NCBI GenBank assembly: GCA_027475525.1
Contig: JAMWFC010000082.1
Location: 1,426,001 to 1,490,000, forward strand
Reading direction: 5' to 3'
DNA from: Macrolepiota albuminosa
Taxonomy: Eukaryota; Basidiomycota; Agaricomycetes; Agaricales; Agaricaceae
DNA length: 64,000 bases
Part shown: positions 16,920 through 28,890 of the stretch, in pieces
Position numbering within the stretch: the stretch's first letter is position 1
Layout: each line of letters opens with the position of its first letter
The notes under the pieces: model-generated
The model's database searches: none
Seen by the model: only the letters and a program-made list of their open reading frames with translations
What the model was told of the DNA's origin: nothing
Position numbers and translations under genes: made by a program

Positions 16920-19519
16920 ACGTAAGGTCGCTTTCTCGGTCCCGGTTTCTGGAATTTCCCTCGTGGAAACGTTGGTACCGTTCTTCTGACGCCCGAGTTA
17001 GGGTCGCTAATAGTTAGCGTCGTTTCGTCTTCAGACGTCGTCTTGACTACTGATCGGGCTAAGACGTCGAAGGGCCTCCCTAATAATAAGTCGTACGCAG
17101 GCGATCTAAGAATGTGTATTTGAAGGTAAAACGTAAGATCGCCAACAGCGCATGGCACGTTACGAGCCATTCCCAAGGATCGATCAATAGTGCCGTTAGC
17201 GCTTTGCATATTAAGAATGATGGTCGGGTCGTAAATGATGCCAAGCTCGTTAGCGACGTCGGCAGCCATTGAAATAATCTGTGATCCGCTGTCCACTATA
17301 GACTCTATCTCGCTTTTTCCATCAACTGTCAACATGATCGAGCGAATCGCGTGAGAGTCTTGGGCTACAGTGAGGACGGCGGGATCGTCGCTAGATCTTA
17401 GCGATTTAAGGTAAGTTTCGACCGGGTCAATGGACGTAGCTTCTTTAGGTGGCGCGGCCTCTTCTTTGATTTCCGACGCGACCGTCTCGGTTATGTACGC
17501 GAATCCAGGTAGCGCGTCGTCGCATTCGTCCACCGCCGTTACATTGTTAGCTACGTTCCGTCGAGGGGTTACCGCTGTACGCATCTGATTCCTGACGTCT
17601 GGCGCCACACTGCATAGCTCCCCTACCGACATCGTGACTTGACTTTTCATAATACGATCGAATACTTGCTTAGATTTTTCTATGTCGTAGATTGGTGCCG
17701 TTGGTCGGTAGCCTCCTGCTGGCTTGTCTGGCGCCCCAAAGTTTCGGTTGATAGGCGGAGCATAGTTACCGGAAAGTCCTGAATACGGGTGAAGTGGCGG
17801 TTCCGTGCTAGCTGGTGCTTTGGCCGTATCAGGTGTGTCGTCGTTGATACTGGAATTCGAAGGCTTTGCCGGTGCTGGATCGGTCGTAGCGCCTGAAGGT
17901 CTATAGTCTTTTAACGGTTGCTTGCTCTTTTTAATCTCGACACCATCGAAAACCTGATTCTTTAGCGACTTTAGCTCCCTTTCCAACGTCTCGATCCTCT
18001 CCTCCCGTGACAACGTCGGTCGCTCGCTAACAGCGTTAAGCTGGAGTACTTCGTGAATTAGCGCCTGTTGTGGAGTTGTTTCTGCCTCCGCCGCGGCCGT
18101 ACTATTGAGATTGCCCGTCGCTAAGTTCCCAGGGTTACGTCGGTGCCATTCATCAATTCGCCCCTGGAAGGTTCGGTGCTCAGGATATAGAGGGATGTTA
18201 GCGCCGGAAGGTAGGACTATTTTCCCGTCGGCGCCTCGACGTGCTCTTCCTTGGCGTAGATATTGTTCGAGGATAGCGCAGCGTCCGCGAGTCATCGTAT
18301 GTCCTGCCTCACCACAGAAGTGACAAGGACCGGATTGCATATTACCTCGTGGCGCATTAAGGCTGGTCGAGATTAACGTTTCCAATTTGCTCATAACGTT
18401 TGCGACGGCCGTGTTGACTGCGTTTTCCAGATCCTCCTTCTTGACAAAACCTCCCTGATTGTTAGTCGCGCTAGGTGCTGGCGCCGCAACAGGTGGCGCC
18501 TTTCCTCCGTTATCAGTGCTAGAAGGTCGCTGGAAGGGGATGCCAGTATCCGTTCCTTTCAGTATCCATTTACCTGCTTCAAAAACGTCTTCTATATCGT
18601 AGGGTTCCTCAGGATGATGGTCGGACTTAAGAATTTCTAAGCGACGAGCTATACGAGTCCAAAGTGATGTTGGAATGCCTTGTTGAAATAAGCGCCGTTC
18701 CTCGTTCCGGTAGAGTTTGCCATTCTGTACTAGCCATCTTGCAATTCGCTGGAAATCTCGATAATAAGTAGATAGCGTGCCTAGTGTATAAATGCCCGTA
18801 GCGAAGGTATCCTGTACCAGTTTCTGGATTTCAAGGACGGTATAGCGCGTGGATTCCTCAGCGCCAGGGTACAGTTTAATGATCGCCTTTTTCCATTCCT
18901 CGTAGGTAAACGACCTTGGCACCGCCTCTCGTGTTAATCCTTGAAACTCATCCAGTCCCGTCCAGGATTCCGCGGTATCGTAGGAAACGTATCTGGCGGC
19001 GTATTCTTTCATTTGGGTGTTGTCGGTGACTCGGCAGTCGCGTAATAAATATTCCAATTCTCGAAAATACTGTGTTAGCTCGCGAGGTTTCGTCTCGTCC
19101 CATTTTGGCGACGAGAAGTGGTTTCTTGGCGGCATACGCGGTGTGTTTGCCTGTTCCATACTAGCTGGCGTCGACGTCGTGGTGGGAATAGTAGTGTTAG
19201 TGGTAGTTTCGCTTGGCGTAGTTGTAGTCGGTACTGGCTCGGGTAATTCTGAGTCGCTAGGTTCTGGCGATAATGACCTAGACAGCTCTTCCAAAGGAGT
19301 AAGCGGTGTATGGTTTTCACCTGCTAAGTATTCAAACGGTCGGGAAAATGGGAAGAAGCTTTCAGCCAAGCTATCTGGAGCGGCTTCAAGCTCCTGATCT
19401 AAAGTCTGCCTCGGTAGCGCGCCTGGTAAGTGTGGTGACTCAGTTAAGGTTTGCTCAAACGCGCTCTCCAATAGGAGGCGGCGCTGTCGCTGGGCTCGAG
19501 TTTCCGGCGGAATTCTGCC
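16874..19519 (-). CDS. gag: Gag-protease of element C, open reading frame
   Basis: An 882-codon open frame; the first ATG is at 19159 ('MEQANTPRMPPRNHF'), giving 761 residues. The frame is open upstream to a TGA next to the primer site and starts 'GRIPPETRAQRQRRLLLE', similar to element A, without any ATG. Capsid region 'FSSPKWDETKPRELTQYFR' to 'LVQNGKLYRNEERRLFQQG'. Zinc knuckle 'CHFCGEAGHTMTRGRC' (C-x2-C-x4-H-x6-C). Retropepsin 'IVDSGSQIISMA' and 'YDLLLGRPFDVLARS'. It ends 46 nt inside the pol frame. Unlike A and D it has no internal stop: the codon matching their shared TGA is CGA. Confidence 0.92.
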   Translation of the reverse strand, partial: GRIPPETRAQRQRRLLLESAFEQTLTESPHLPGALPRQTLDQELEAAPDSLAESFFPFSRPFEYLAGENHTPLTPLEELSRSLSPEPSDSELPEPVPTTTTPSETTTNTTIPTTTSTPASMEQANTPRMPPRNHFSSPKWDETKPRELTQYFRELEYLLRDCRVTDNTQMKEYAARYVSYDTAESWTGLDEFQGLTREAVPRSFTYEEWKKAIIKLYPGAEESTRYTVLEIQKLVQDTFATGIYTLGTLSTYYRDFQRIARWLVQNGKLYRNEERRLFQQGIPTSLWTRIARRLEILKSDHHPEEPYDIEDVFEAGKWILKGTDTGIPFQRPSSTDNGGKAPPVAAPAPSATNNQGGFVKKEDLENAVNTAVANVMSKLETLISTSLNAPRGNMQSGPCHFCGEAGHTMTRGRCAILEQYLRQGRARRGADGKIVLPSGANIPLYPEHRTFQGRIDEWHRRNPGNLATGNLNSTAAAEAETTPQQALIHEVLQLNAVSERPTLSREERIETLERELKSLKNQVFDGVEIKKSKQPLKDYRPSGATTDPAPAKPSNSSINDDTPDTAKAPASTEPPLHPYSGLSGNYAPPINRNFGAPDKPAGGYRPTAPIYDIEKSKQVFDRIMKSQVTMSVGELCSVAPDVRNQMRTAVTPRRNVANNVTAVDECDDALPGFAYITETVASEIKEEAAPPKEATSIDPVETYLKSLRSSDDPAVLTVAQDSHAIRSIMLTVDGKSEIESIVDSGSQIISMAADVANELGIIYDPTIILNMQSANGTIDRSLGMARNVPCAVGDLTFYLQIHILRSPAYDLLLGRPFDVLARSVVKTTSEDETTLTISDPNSGVRRTVPTFPRGKFQKPGPRKRPYVSDDPCECFPAPSRR
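16894..16901 (-). promoter_or_regulatory. Candidate -1 frameshift site, element C
   Basis: On the minus strand GTGTTTTC in the gag/pol overlap; pol codon starts are one base upstream of gag codon starts. Conserved in elements A and D. Confidence 0.5.
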
Positions 19520-19528
19520 TCAATAGAA

Positions 19529-19547
19529 CCCCTCGCGGTGGGCTCCA
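19529..19547 (-). promoter_or_regulatory. Primer binding site, element C
   Basis: Minus strand TGGAGCCCACCGCGAGGGG, 3 nt from the 5' LTR. Differs from element A by one C/T. Confidence 0.7.
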
Positions 19548-19550
19548 AAA

Positions 19551-20593
19551 TGATGACGCCAACTGTGGTTGGGTGCGCTGGACGTATACGCAGTACAACG
19601 CCGTCTCCAGCGCCTGGCGTACGGGTTTGTGAGGAGTCCCGGCAGGGTCCCGGTGTGCTCGAGCAGAGGTGATAGGGCGATGCGCTAGACGATAGCGCCT
19701 CGGGTGCTACCTAGCAAGTGGTAAGCGTCGTAGTTTAGGAGAAGTTATAGAGAAAGAAACGAATAGCGCAGCGTAGTGTGCCCGTAGGTGGCACCGTAAA
19801 CGACGAAGACGAGATAGACGAAGCTAGCGCCGAACTTGGTGGCAAAGTCAGGCAACGCTAGCGCGATTTGAACGCTAAGTGTAACTGGGTGCTCAAGAGG
19901 TTACGATTCGTTGCTATATACATGGCAAGTAGCTAGTTTTTATACTATGCGCTACATTATTTCCAAAATAAGTCCATTGACGGCGCTACCAATTAGCGCC
20001 TCTCTTCGTGACTGTAGCTAACGGCCACCTGTCAACGGCGACCTGCAGCACATGGGTGACGGCGACCAACGGCGACTCTAAAACTACTTAGAAGTGGTAC
20101 GAGTTTGCTCACTTTTTGATGTAATTTAATTGGCCATGCCATCCCGGGGTATGGTCGGGGAATCCTCGACAGACGCCGTGAGCGCTAATTCCGGCGCTAA
20201 ACATTGTACCATCTTTTGATAGATTTAAATGTCGGGTCTGCGTGTATCCTGTCTCGTCGTCATTGATTCTTTTAGACTTCTGATTGAGGTGCCTCGGTGA
20301 TTGACAGCGCCAATTGCTAACTCCTTCCAGTACTGATCGGGGTTTGGTCAGAGTCCCCTCCCGCCGTTATGCTAGCGCTATGAGTCCTGAGTCTTCTTGG
20401 TCTTCAAAGTAACTGAGTGGAGTGCGCTGAGGGGCTGATACTGGTGGTTGAGATGAATGGACAAGTCTTGCCATAGAGCGCCCGCGCTAGGGCTGCTCTG
20501 TACCCAAGGCTGGTCGCTAGAGCCTTTAGCGTGTCAAGTGTTGGTCGGCCTATAATGTCCCTTGATGCGCTCAGTCCGAGTAGAAGCCTATCA
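19551..20593 (-). repeat. 5' LTR of element C
   Basis: 1043 bp, one base different from 7190-8232. Followed on the plus strand by the GCGT duplication and the resumed pol frame of element A. Confidence 0.95.
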
Positions 20594-20754
20594 GCGTACT
20601 TATATCTTACCACCTCAGAATCATTTCAAAATTTTGCGCCTACCAATACGTATCTTACCACCCTTCCCGGAGCTCCGACTCCTGCTGTTCTTGGACTTTC
20701 CGCTCCTCAGGCTACAGTTCCCCTTTCCACTTCTGTATATAACCAAGCTAACGC
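20594..20754 (+). pseudogene. pol: Pol of element A, segment between C and solo LTR
   Basis: Reads 'YLYLTTSESFQNFAPTNTYL' to 'VYNQANA', the same as the linker ahead of 'PKRKGVQVKKKY' in element D. Cut at 20754 by the solo LTR. Confidence 0.85.
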
Positions 20755-21689
20755 TGATGACGCCCAAAGTTTGGTCACTAACAAATATAGGTATAGTGTT
20801 ACCGTACCAATTGCTTGCGTTGGGCGCGCTATAAGTGTTGAGGGAGTCCCGGGCAGGTCCCAGAGAACGCGTCTGTGGAAAAGGGGAAAAGTCGGTAAGG
20901 GGAGTCGGCAAGTGTAAGGCGCCAAGGTGAAGCGCCTAAGAAGAAGCGGTAAGTAAACACGGTAAGGTAAGCGGCAAGAACACAGTAAGCTTAGCGCAGT
21001 CTAAGCATTGTTAATGCCTGCCGTAGCTGCAAGGCACAAATAGGTCGAAGATTGGCGAGAGTCTGCAACTGCCGATGAATTCGACGTTGCCGACCGTAAA
21101 TGAGATCTTGAGCGTAAGGGAGACTGAAGAAGTAGGAGCAGGAAACTCTGGTCTGTTCTTATTGTTATGGTACAAGTCGGTAAGTACTTTTATACTACAA
21201 AGAGTTCGCCGTCGCCAGTAGCCAAAGAGTGGTAAACTAGAAAATTTTACAAGGGGTAGCTCCAACGGTTTCTGATCCCTGCCATCCATTCAAGACCCTT
21301 AGCAGCGTCAGGCGGCAGATCGCGACGCTAAACCATCAATCCATCCCTCTTCTGTCTATCAACATACCTAAGCAGTGTCAGGCGCCAAATCGGTGGCGCT
21401 AAGCGATGTCAGCTGCCAAGGTCAAACACCAAGCTGTCTGTCGGTTTTTGACAGATCATCAATCTTCTCGCTAAGCACTGTTGTCAGTAACTGATGCCAT
21501 CTGTCAGTTGTCATTCCTGCTGCCGTCGGTGCTATCATTGATGGGATCTGCTTCTTGCCATGTCTGGCCGTCGGGAATGGCCTAAAATAGGTAGAATGCG
21601 TGCGCCAAGTTCGGAACAAGTGCAGCAAGGTTTCCGGAGCCGGTGCCGAGCCTGCCGTTGATGCGCCTAACCTGTATAGGGTCCTATCA
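20755..21689 (-). repeat. Solo LTR of the A/D family
   Basis: 935 bp, from TGATGACG to CCTATCA on the plus strand, flanked by ACGC (20751-20754 and 21690-21693). No internal region, so it probably arose by LTR-LTR recombination after insertion into element A's pol. Confidence 0.92.
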
Positions 21690-24600
21690 ACGCTTCCAAA
21701 AGGAAAGGAGTACAAGTCAAAAAGAAATATAAGCCAGTCGCGCTTAAAACAAAACCCATCGCTACGCACTCTCCTGAGACGTTTAGAATTGAGCGCCAGA
21801 TCGTTGGCAACCCTCTTGCCGACATGCCAACCTTATCACCAAATCCGCCACCCTTTCAGCCCACAGGACGTTTTACCGAGGAACGCCAGCAGCAGTTCGC
21901 CAAGGAGCATGACACAGGGTTTTTGACCAAAGATGAGTTGAACGTCCTTACCGATCTCATCGCTAAGCAGGATAAAGCCTTTGCCTGGGAGGACTCAGAG
22001 CGCGGCAGCCTACGCACAGACTTCTTCCTGCCTGTCGTAATCCCGACCATTCCACACGTGCCATGGACTGAGCATAACTGACCGTTACCGCCTGGAATTG
22101 AAGCCAAGGTCTGCCAAATCATTAGGACCAAGATAAAGGCTGGCGTCTACGAGCCCTCAAACAGTTCTTACCGCTCCCAATGGTTCTGTGTCCTCAAAAA
22201 GAATGGTAATTTGCGCATAGTCCACAGCCTTGAACTGCTAAATAGGGTTACAATATGACACTCTGGCATACCGCCTTTCCCTGACCATGTTGCCGAGTCC
22301 TTTGCCAGGCGCATTTGTGGCGCCACCCTTGACCTTTACGTTGGCTACAATGAACGTCTAATACACCCTTCTTCCCGTGACCTCACCACTTTTCAAACTC
22401 CGTTTGGCACCTTGCGCCTAGTCACCTTACCGATGGGCTGGACAAACTCAGTCCCCATATTCCATGACGACATCACCTTCATCCTCCCTTGCGCCTAGTC
22501 ACCTTACCGATGGGCTGGACAAACTCAGTCCCCATATTCCATGACGACATCACCTTCATCCTCCAGCCCGAGATACCGCATAATGTCCTAAGCTTTATTG
22601 ACGACGTTGGCGTCAAAGGCCCCAAAGACTGGCGACTCGTGAACGGCTTATCGGCGACTCAACTCCAACATTCGCTTAGCGCTATGGGAGTTTTTCCAGT
22701 TGCTCAACCAAGTTCTCCAATGTATGAAGTATAGCGGGGGAACCTTTAGCGGCCACAAGCTCCTCCTTTGCGTGCCAAGGTTCAAGATACTTGGTCACAT
22801 CTGCACTCCCAACAGTCGCGTTCCCGACGAGTCTCGCTTAGCACTCTTGGAGCGCTGGGGTCCTTGCCGTGACTTATCTGAAGTTCGCGCCTTTCTTGGC
22901 ACTGTTGGAGTTCTCAGAATATTTGTCAAGAATTTTGCCCATTGCGCACATGCCCTTAACCGACTCACCCGCGCTAACGAGCCCTTTGAATTTGGGCCAG
23001 ACCAGGTCATGGCACAACGAGACTTAGTAAAAGCCCTACAAGATGCCAAGCCCCTAGTCCCCATCGATTATACCTCTGCCGACCCCGTTATCTTGGTGGT
23101 GGATATCTCGTACATTGCCGTTGGCTACTTCTTGTGCCAGTGCCTTGGCGACAATCGGAAACAGCAACGTTACAACCGTTTTGGGTCGATCATGCTAAAC
23201 AACAGAGAATCTCGCTACAGTCAGCCTAAGCTAGAGCTCTATGGACTGTTCAAAGCCTTCCGGTCACTAAAGATGTATCTGATTGGCGTGCAGAACCTTA
23301 TTATTGAAGTCAACGCTAGGTACATCAAAGGCATGCTGCAGAATCCTGACATCCAGCCATCTGCTAGTATGAACCAGTGGGTAGTCGCTATCTTCATGTT
23401 TCACTTTGAATTGGTCCATGTCAAGAGCTCTTTCCACGGACCAGATGGACTCTCTAGGTGACCACGGCAACCTGGCGACCTGGCAGTGGACCCACAAGCT
23501 GATCGCGATTTCGAGGACTGGATCGACCGCTTACATGGTTTCGTGCACCTCATGTAGCAGCCAATTCCCTTACTACGATGGCAATAGCCTACCAGCATCC
23601 TTTTACATCCTATTATCCCTTACCGCCCCAAGACTTTTAGTGCACCCCTCACATTCTATACGGCAAGCATTTGCAGTCAAAACTCGCCACCAGTAAAAAT
23701 CGTACAAGAACCTCATCCGCTAAGAGAGGACAGCAAAAACCTGACCTACGATGCTGTTCCCCGATCCGCCAAGGCAAAGGCAGAAGACAGTCATCTGTTA
23801 ATAGTTGAACAATGGATACAAGACTTTAAGCGACCCGCAGGCCTTACCGACGAGCAATACGCGACCTTTATCCGATATGCCACCCACTTCTTCTTTACCA
23901 ACAACCACCTTTGGTAACGGAATCGAGATGGCACTCACAAGCTGGTCATCAAGCCAGAAAGTCGCTTATGAGTCCTGCGCGCTATGCATGACGAACTAGG
24001 ACATAGAGGTCTGTACGCTACCCGAGCTTCTCTGCTAGAACGATTCTGGTGGCCACACGCTAGTGCCGACATCGCCTGGTACATCAGGACTTGCCACCTC
24101 TGCCAAATTCAACAAACGCGCCAAGTGCTCATACCGCCAACCGTTGCAACGCCAGCTCCCCTCTTCAGCAAAATTTACGTCGATACCATGCATATGCCTA
24201 AATCTGGTCGCTACAAGTACATTATTCAAGGTCGTTGCTCGCTAATCCACTGGCCTGAATTTCAAATGCTTCAACGAGAAAATACGGAGGCGGTTGCCAA
24301 GTGGCTGTTTGAGGACGTCATTTGCCGTTGGGGAGCGCTAAGAGAAATTGTCATGGATAACGGTGCGCCAATTATCAAAGCGCTAACATATCTCGCCAAG
24401 AAATACAACATTCACTATATTCGAGTATCTGGCTACAACAAACGTGCCAATGGCCTGGTAGAGAGACCACACTTTGACGTTCGGCAAGCACTCTTCAAAG
24501 CAGTTGATGGCGACGAGTCGCGTTGGAGTGAGGCAACATATTCAGTATTTTGGTTGGAAAGAGTTACCATTCATAAGCGCATGGGTTGTTCTCCTTATTA

Positions 24601-25156
24601 CGCGGCTACTGGCACCCATCCTTTACTCCCTGCTGACATTATAGAGGCGACTTACCTTCAACCAGCACCAAACAGCATCTTAGCGACTACCAATCTGATC
24701 GCCAGACGAGCCATTGATCTCCAGCGAAGGAAAGAAGATTTGGAGCGACTTCACGAGGTAGTCTTTAGTGCACATCGCCAAGCAGCATTATGATTCGAAA
24801 CCGAGCATAGCGCTACCATCAAGGATTACAACTTCCCGAGGGGCGCGCTAGTGCTTATGCGCAACTCCAAAATCGAGACCTCCTACAACAAGAAAATGCG
24901 CCCACGCTATCTAGGACCTTTGGTAGTTATCTCTCGTAACCATGGAGGCGCTTACGTGCTCTGTGAATTAGATGGTTCAGTACTACATCGACCTGTTGCC
25001 GCCTTTTGCCTATTGCCATATCTCGCCAGAGAACACATTGACTTGCCGCTTGAAGCGCTAGATATCGACACCGCCAAGTTAAGAGAACTTGAAGAAACAG
25101 AATTATTGGACGATGATGATTTGCCGACTCTAGTTGAAGAAGAAGAAAATGATTAG
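21690..25156 (+). pseudogene. pol: Pol of element A: RT, RNase H, integrase
   Basis: Continues from 'KRKGVQVKKKY'. Contains reverse transcriptase with 'SFIDDVGV' (about 22595), RNase H ('DPVILVVDISYIAVG', about 23080), an integrase HHCC finger ('HDELGHRGLY' to 'CHLC'), DDE residues ('YVDTMHMPKSG', 'IVMDNGAP', 'GLVERPHF') and a GPY/F-like end ('RPRYLGPLVVI'). In-frame stops include TGA at 22078, in 'VTI*HSG' at about 22255, 23459, 'SRL*VLR' at about 23969 and 24791, plus TAG and TAA near 23552 and 23914. Most match CGA or CAG/CAA codons in elements C or D. The second integrase aspartate region reads IVMDNG, against IVTDNG in C and D. A 77 bp duplication at 22410 adds a frameshift. Confidence 0.9.
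22410..22563. repeat. Perfect 77 bp tandem duplication 3
   Basis: Offset 77 (22410-22486 and 22487-22563) in the reverse transcriptase of element A. Single copy in C and D. Confidence 0.95.
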
Positions 25157-25581
25157 AAAAGAATATATTGATGAGCCCCCTTTTTCTATTACTTATCTTA
25201 CTTATCTTTCTTGCCGATACTTACTGTACTATATTCCACAGACAATTCCTTACATAGTCAAGTCGCAGCGCTAGCATGTCGCCAACACCTAGCGCATTGC
25301 ACAACTCTCGCCAAGGGTTTTTTGCTATGATGACTTACTGAGCGTTTCCCTTTTTCTCAAAATTTGTCTAAGTCCCTCTCATACTACTCCTATTGCTAAA
25401 AACCTATCTTAGAATGCTTGCCGCTTGCTTCCTCTTTACTTCACTTTCTTGGCTCTCTGCTGTTGCGCTTACTCAGACTAAGGGACTTATCCTTCTGCTC
25501 GGCAAGGAAATGGCAAAAGACATGTATGTACGAGTGCTAACAAGAAATATTTACAAGCGGCCTATCTACGCTAAGGTCTGC
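25157..25581. other. Spacer between pol and the antisense gene of element A
   Basis: About 425 bp separate two converging genes. No coding sequence seen. In element C this interval is about 2.1 kb and holds the two extra antisense genes. Confidence 0.45.
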
Positions 25582-27784
25582 TTAATTACTGTTGTCGTCC
25601 ATCGGCAAGGAATTGTCCAAAACTGGCAGGGAAGAATCGCCAAGGGGAAGGAGGTCGCCAGGCTGGATATTGTTGGCGGTTTGCCACTCTATGGCGGCTC
25701 GGCAATCATCCTGGTAGTCGCGAAGAACGCAAAGGCTATGGCCCAGGTTGGAGTAGCGCAATTGCAGCGCCATCAGTTGACCTCAGACTTGTTCACGTTC
25801 CTGCCCCATTGCCGACTCCATCGTTTCCGCCCTCTTGGAAAACCTCTCCAGCATCTCCCGTGGGTTAAGGGCCACCACCGGATAAATGAGGTCTTGCCCC
25901 AGCCAGTTGAAGGCGTCGCCAGTGATCGTCGGTTGCGGCTGGGGAGTCCAGGCAGGGTTTATCCTGGCGATGACAGGTCGCCTCGGTTCCAACCCGGCAA
26001 CGTCCTCGGGGTCTGAAACCTCCCAAGGGGCAGCCACCACCACTCAGGCTCCTCCCGGGCAACTCCTGCCGCTCCCTCAGCTCCCGCCGCTTCCTCTTCT
26101 GTCACTACCTCTCTTGCCAATGCCTCTTCCTCGCCACTCTCCCGCTGTGTCGCCAACGTTTCGTCAGCAGCCAGATCCTCATTGCCCCCCGCTACCGCTA
26201 CCGCCTCTCCTGCACCCATAGTCCTCCATCTCCACGTCGACGGGGGTAGAGAGAGGAGACTCTACCTGCATCCGTTTAGCCTTGCCCTTCCCCTTGGCAG
26301 GTGAAGGGACTTGTCATTTTGAGGGGACCGCAGTCCCTTGGCGCTCTCTGGCGACATGATTGCCAACCGTTTTGTTTTCATCCCCTTGACGTGTCAGCAG
26401 CGCCAGGGAACTCTTGCTGATTAAGGCCGCGTCGCCAGCAGCCTGCTTCTTCTTCTCTCCCTCTACGAACTCCCGCGCCCTCTTGACAAGGATGGCGTGC
26501 TTGAAAGTGCGCTCCACTACCACGTCGGGAGCTCCACCATGTTCGCGACTCTTGGCGCCGTCCAAAGTGCAAGCCCATTTTAGCGTCCCGCACCAGTAGC
26601 AGGGCTGGCCACCAGTGGGGTACCAACACCCCTCTGGGTTGTTGTCAGCCCAGCATTTGTCGCACTACAGAAGTGTTAACAGACGCGGTAAAAAGAGCTA
26701 AAGCACTTACTGCTCCTTGGGAGTCCTTGAACTCCCGTCTTGCCACCGGGCTTGCCGTCTTCTTATCCTTCATTTCCGGCAAGACCACTCCCGCTTCCAT
26801 TCCCTCATCCAAAACCACCTCATCTCGTCGTGCTACCAGCAAACCTTTCAGCTCTGCATCGCTGAAGGAGGTTTGCGTTGGCGCCTGCCAACTAGGCGGT
26901 TAGTAGGGAAAGTACCTTGGCACGACAAACTCACCGTGTAACGAGGGGTGGCAGCCTTATGAGACTTAGAACGGGATAAACAATGGGCGCCAGCAGTAAG
27001 AAAGCCTGAACTTACCTTCTTCTTCAACGTCTTGCCAGGCTTGACCGGAGAGCCTGATTGGCCTGCCGGCAGTGCTGGGCTTAGGGCACTGCCAGCGCGG
27101 GAGTCCTTCTCACCTGACCCCTGCTTCCTACCAACTGGCGACTTTTCACTGGCGACCAAGTCCTCGCCAGCGGCTTTGCACTCCTCTAAGGCCTTGGTCC
27201 TCTCCTTGGCGTTGCGGGAAGCCTCTTCCAGCACACTCTTGTGAATGGCCGCCATCTCTGCATCCACCTGCAAATTAGCAAGAGGCGCTAACATCTCTTG
27301 CTTGCTATGAGGGGACAGGTCAGACCACAGCTAAGTTAGAAATCAAAATCAGAGTTACTTACTCAGGCACGGGAGCGCTTACCGTCATCGGCAAGGCACC
27401 AGATAAGATATCCTCCAATTTGTCCTCGATTGTAGGGACAGGAGGAGGTGCCTGGCAACTCGATCAGCTAGCGACACGGCAAGGACTAAAAGCACTTACA
27501 AAACGAGAAAACGGCGCTAACCACTCCGCGCCACAATTATCCACATAGTGGGCCCGGCACCACTCCTGCACCTCGATCTCACGATCCCACCCAACGTCAA
27601 GGACCCACACCTCATACCAGCGCTCCAACAGTCGCATCACGCCAACGACCAGATTCATAGGCGCCTCCGTGCCCACACCCTCGATGCGCCGGATAAAGCA
27701 ATTTGCCTTGTCAATGTAGGTGGAGGCAGTGTCTTGAGCCTTGCGGGACAGTACTGGAGGCGGAGTTGGAATTCGGAAAGACAT
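25582..27784 (-). pseudogene. Antisense gene 1 of element A (broken copy)
   Basis: On the minus strand I place exons 27784-27500 (95 codons), 27451-27383 (23), 27300-27016 (95, likely coiled), 26955-26935 (7), 26884-26711 (58, equal to element C) and from 26663. Exon 6 starts 'CDKCWADNNPEGCWYP' with the same six-cysteine spacing as C. Further on are 'WTPQPQPTITGDAFNWLGQD' and 'GDLLPLGDSSLP'. Stops (after 'AVPSK'; 'EQV*GQL') and a frameshift near 26220 disable it. The equal phases and exon sizes against C support the gene model in both. Confidence 0.75.
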
Positions 27785-27917
27785 AATTTTTTAATAGAGC
27801 GCCAGGTAAAGATGTGGAGGAGAAACGAAGTCCAAACTCATGCGCCAGAACTATAAACAAAATCTGAAGAACGCACGGGCCATATGTCACAAAAACGGTA
27901 ATGGTAGCCTTATTTGG

Positions 27918-27953
27918 TGACTGAGGACAGTCAATTTTTCAGTTGGGGGGAGA
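27918..27953 (+). promoter_or_regulatory. Polypurine tract and palindrome, element A
   Basis: TGACTGAGGACAGTCA (27918-27933), then GGGGGGAGA (27945-27953) directly before the 3' LTR. Same arrangement as in C and D. Confidence 0.75.
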
Positions 27954-28890
27954 TGATAGGACCCTATACAGGTTAGGCGCATCAACAGCAGGCTCGGCAC
28001 CGGCTCCGGAAACCTTGCCACACTCATCCCAAACTTAGCGCACGCGTTCTACCTATTTTAAGCAATTCCCAACAGCTGGACACGGCAAGAAGCAGATCCG
28101 ATCAATGATAGCGCCAACGGCAGCAGGAATGACAACTGACAGATGGCATCAGTCACTGACGACAGCGCTTAGCGAGAAGATTGATGATCTATCAAGCACT
28201 GACAGACAGCTTGGCATTTGACCTTGGCGGTTGACACCGCTTAGCGCCCCCGATCTGGCGTCTGACACCGCTTAGGTATGTTGATGGACAGAAGAATGAT
28301 GGTTTGATGGTTTAGTGTCTCAATCTGCCGCCTGGTGCTGCTAAGGGTCTTGAATGGACGGCAGGGATGTGAAACAGTTGGAGCTACCCCTTATAAAAAT
28401 TTTCTAGTTTACTGCTCTTTGGCCACTGGCAACGGCGAACTCTTTGTAGTATAAAAGTACTTACCGACTTGTACAATCATCATCAGAATAGACCAGAATT
28501 TCCTGCTCCTCTTTCGTCAGTCTCCCTTATGCTCGAGATTTCATTTACGGTCGGCAATGTCAAACTCATCGGCAGTTGCAGACTCTCGCTAGTCTTCGAC
28601 ACACTCGCGCCTTGCAGTTACGGCAGGCATTATCAATGCTTAGACTACGCTAAGCTTACCGTGTTCTTGCCGTTAACATTGCCGTGTTTGCTTACCGCTC
28701 CCTTCATAGGCGCTTTACCTTAGCGCTTTACACTTGCCGACTCCCCTTACCGACTTTTTTCCCTTTTTCACAGACGCATTCTCTGGGACCTGCCCGGAAC
28801 TCCCTCAACACTTTAGCGTGCCCAACGCAAGTTTTTGGTGCGGTAACACTATAATTATATTTGTTACTGACCAAACTTTGGACGTCATCA
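27954..28890 (+). repeat. 3' LTR of element A
   Basis: 937 bp, TGATAGGACCC...GACGTCATCA, followed by ACAC, which matches the left flank at 3394-3397. Confidence 0.92.

Larger units (their letters stand above)
7190..20593 (-). mobile_element. Ty3/Gypsy element C, young and nearly intact, with antisense genes
   Basis: 13,404 bp (13,250 without two 77 bp artefacts), inserted in element A's pol with a GCGT duplication (7186-7189 and 20594-20597). Its 1043 bp LTRs differ at one base that I can find (7488 T, 19849 C). Order on the minus strand: 5' LTR, primer binding site, gag-protease (open), pol (open once the 77 bp duplications are discounted), then a 4.8 kb region with up to three plus-strand genes, polypurine tract, 3' LTR. 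It shares LTR termini, primer site and gene order with A and D but differs clearly in LTR and protein sequence, so it is a sister family. It may be recently active. Confidence 0.93.
3398..28890 (+). mobile_element. Ty3/Gypsy element A (decayed, split by C and a solo LTR)
   Basis: The element is bounded by two 937 bp LTRs starting TGATAGG and ending GTCATCA, flanked by ACAC (3394-3397 and 28891-28894). Without element C, the solo LTR and the 77 bp artefact it is about 11.1 kb. Order: 5' LTR, primer binding site, gag-protease, a -1 frame pol (split at 7189/20594 and 20754/21690), then a spliced gene on the minus strand, polypurine tract and 3' LTR. Gag-pro has four in-frame TGA stops and pol several more. 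Many are C-to-T changes relative to elements C or D, so the copy is dead but well preserved in outline. Confidence 0.92.

Noticed and set aside
20404..20613. Short minus-strand frame across the 5' LTR of element C (also at 8043-8243)
   Set aside because: Lies in the LTR and is duplicated with it; no evidence of coding.
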